Source: Acanthosepion esculentum | Taxonomy: Eukaryota; Mollusca; Cephalopoda; Sepiida; Sepiidae | Assembly: GCA_964036315.1 (NCBI GenBank) | Contig: OZ038517.1 | Location: 48,040,237-48,104,236, forward strand | DNA: 64,000 nt | Direction of reading: 5' to 3' | Shown here: positions 63,761-64,000 of the stretch, piece by piece | Layout: the number at the start of each line of letters is the position of its first letter | How positions within the stretch are numbered: the stretch's first letter is position 1 | Translations under genes and position numbers: made by a program | The notes under the pieces: generated by a model | The model's input: only the letters and a program-made list of their open reading frames with translations | The model's database searches: none | Told to the model about the DNA's origin: nothing

Positions 63761-63789
63761 CTAGTAGCAAATTTTCTCTGGGTGCGGTA

Positions 63790-64000
63790 TACTTACTTGG
63801 CACATGTCAGAGGGTATCCCCCAGACGAGGCTCTGTCGAAGGGTAGAGTCTCGTCTCAGGAAATTAACTCCGTTTTTACGTGGTCTATAGGGAAATATTT
63901 TGTCCGAGCCTACGGGCTCGGATACCCCACTTTAAACTCGGCCTTGTGCCACATCTTGCTGCGTGAGGCAGCGGGTAAATAATATTTACTCTGGGTACGG
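63790..64000 (-). repeat. Hairpin cassette, runs off the window
   Basis: Contains GAGCCTACGGGCTC, GGCCTTGTGCCACATCTTG and a TGCTGCGTGAGGCAGC hairpin; same family as 58.3 kb. Confidence 0.65.

Overview
The window looks like intergenic DNA from a large, repeat-rich animal genome, most likely a cephalopod mollusc of the octopus type. That assignment is an inference from general knowledge: long (TA)n and (ATCT)n arrays, tRNA-derived SINEs, several non-LTR (LINE) lineages and a Penelope-like element with a GIY-YIG endonuclease occur together here. I found no host protein-coding exon, no functional rRNA or tRNA gene and no bacterial-style operon. Nearly every open frame is a fragment of a mobile element or an artefact of a simple repeat.

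Layout: 0-8 kb holds TA microsatellites, LINE fragments, a solo LTR (3333-3776) and GC-rich hairpin cassettes. 8-10.3 kb has a foldback element, the tail of an LINE with a restriction-like endonuclease (9085-9903) and a palindrome. 11-17 kb is nested LINE debris with a 1.37-kb inverted repeat and an LTR-flanked insertion that carries a 5S rRNA-like piece. 17-23 kb holds SINEs, a tandem SINE array and three tandem 5S rRNA-like pseudogenes. 24.4-26.4 kb is an AT-rich satellite interrupted by a solo LTR. 28.3-29.9 kb is a polypurine tract. 30.5-31.4 kb is a tandem array of tRNA-like plus hammerhead ribozyme units. 35.1-37.85 kb is a Penelope-like element. 40.6-41.8 kb is a LINE whose reverse-transcriptase segment has been tandemly amplified. 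43-46.7 kb is (ATCT)n arrays around a 52-bp inverted-repeat element. 47-52 kb is a 5-kb minisatellite. 54-55.4 kb is a set of nested palindromes. 55.5-64 kb is more LINE and SINE debris.

The main signal is recurrent self-cleaving-ribozyme architecture. On the minus strand at 30516-31008 there are three intact type I hammerhead cores in tandem, plus a fourth with a core mutation, next to a tRNA-like pol III promoter. A second tRNA-like/hammerhead unit of different sequence lies at 354-490. Hammerhead-like cores also sit in the 3' region of the Penelope element and in both arms of a palindrome at 54.5 kb. A related hairpin motif (CTGAWGA, one extra base, a stem-loop, GAAAC) recurs at about eight further sites, several of them in the 3' part of tRNA-derived SINEs. 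No transcription or cleavage can be shown from sequence alone.

The elements do not form a gene pathway. LINE and Penelope enzymes are the plausible trans-acting machinery for the non-autonomous SINE and ribozyme units. LINE-A, LINE-B and LINE-C are local labels for three reverse-transcriptase lineages recognised by protein similarity; SINE-W and SINE-V are local labels too.
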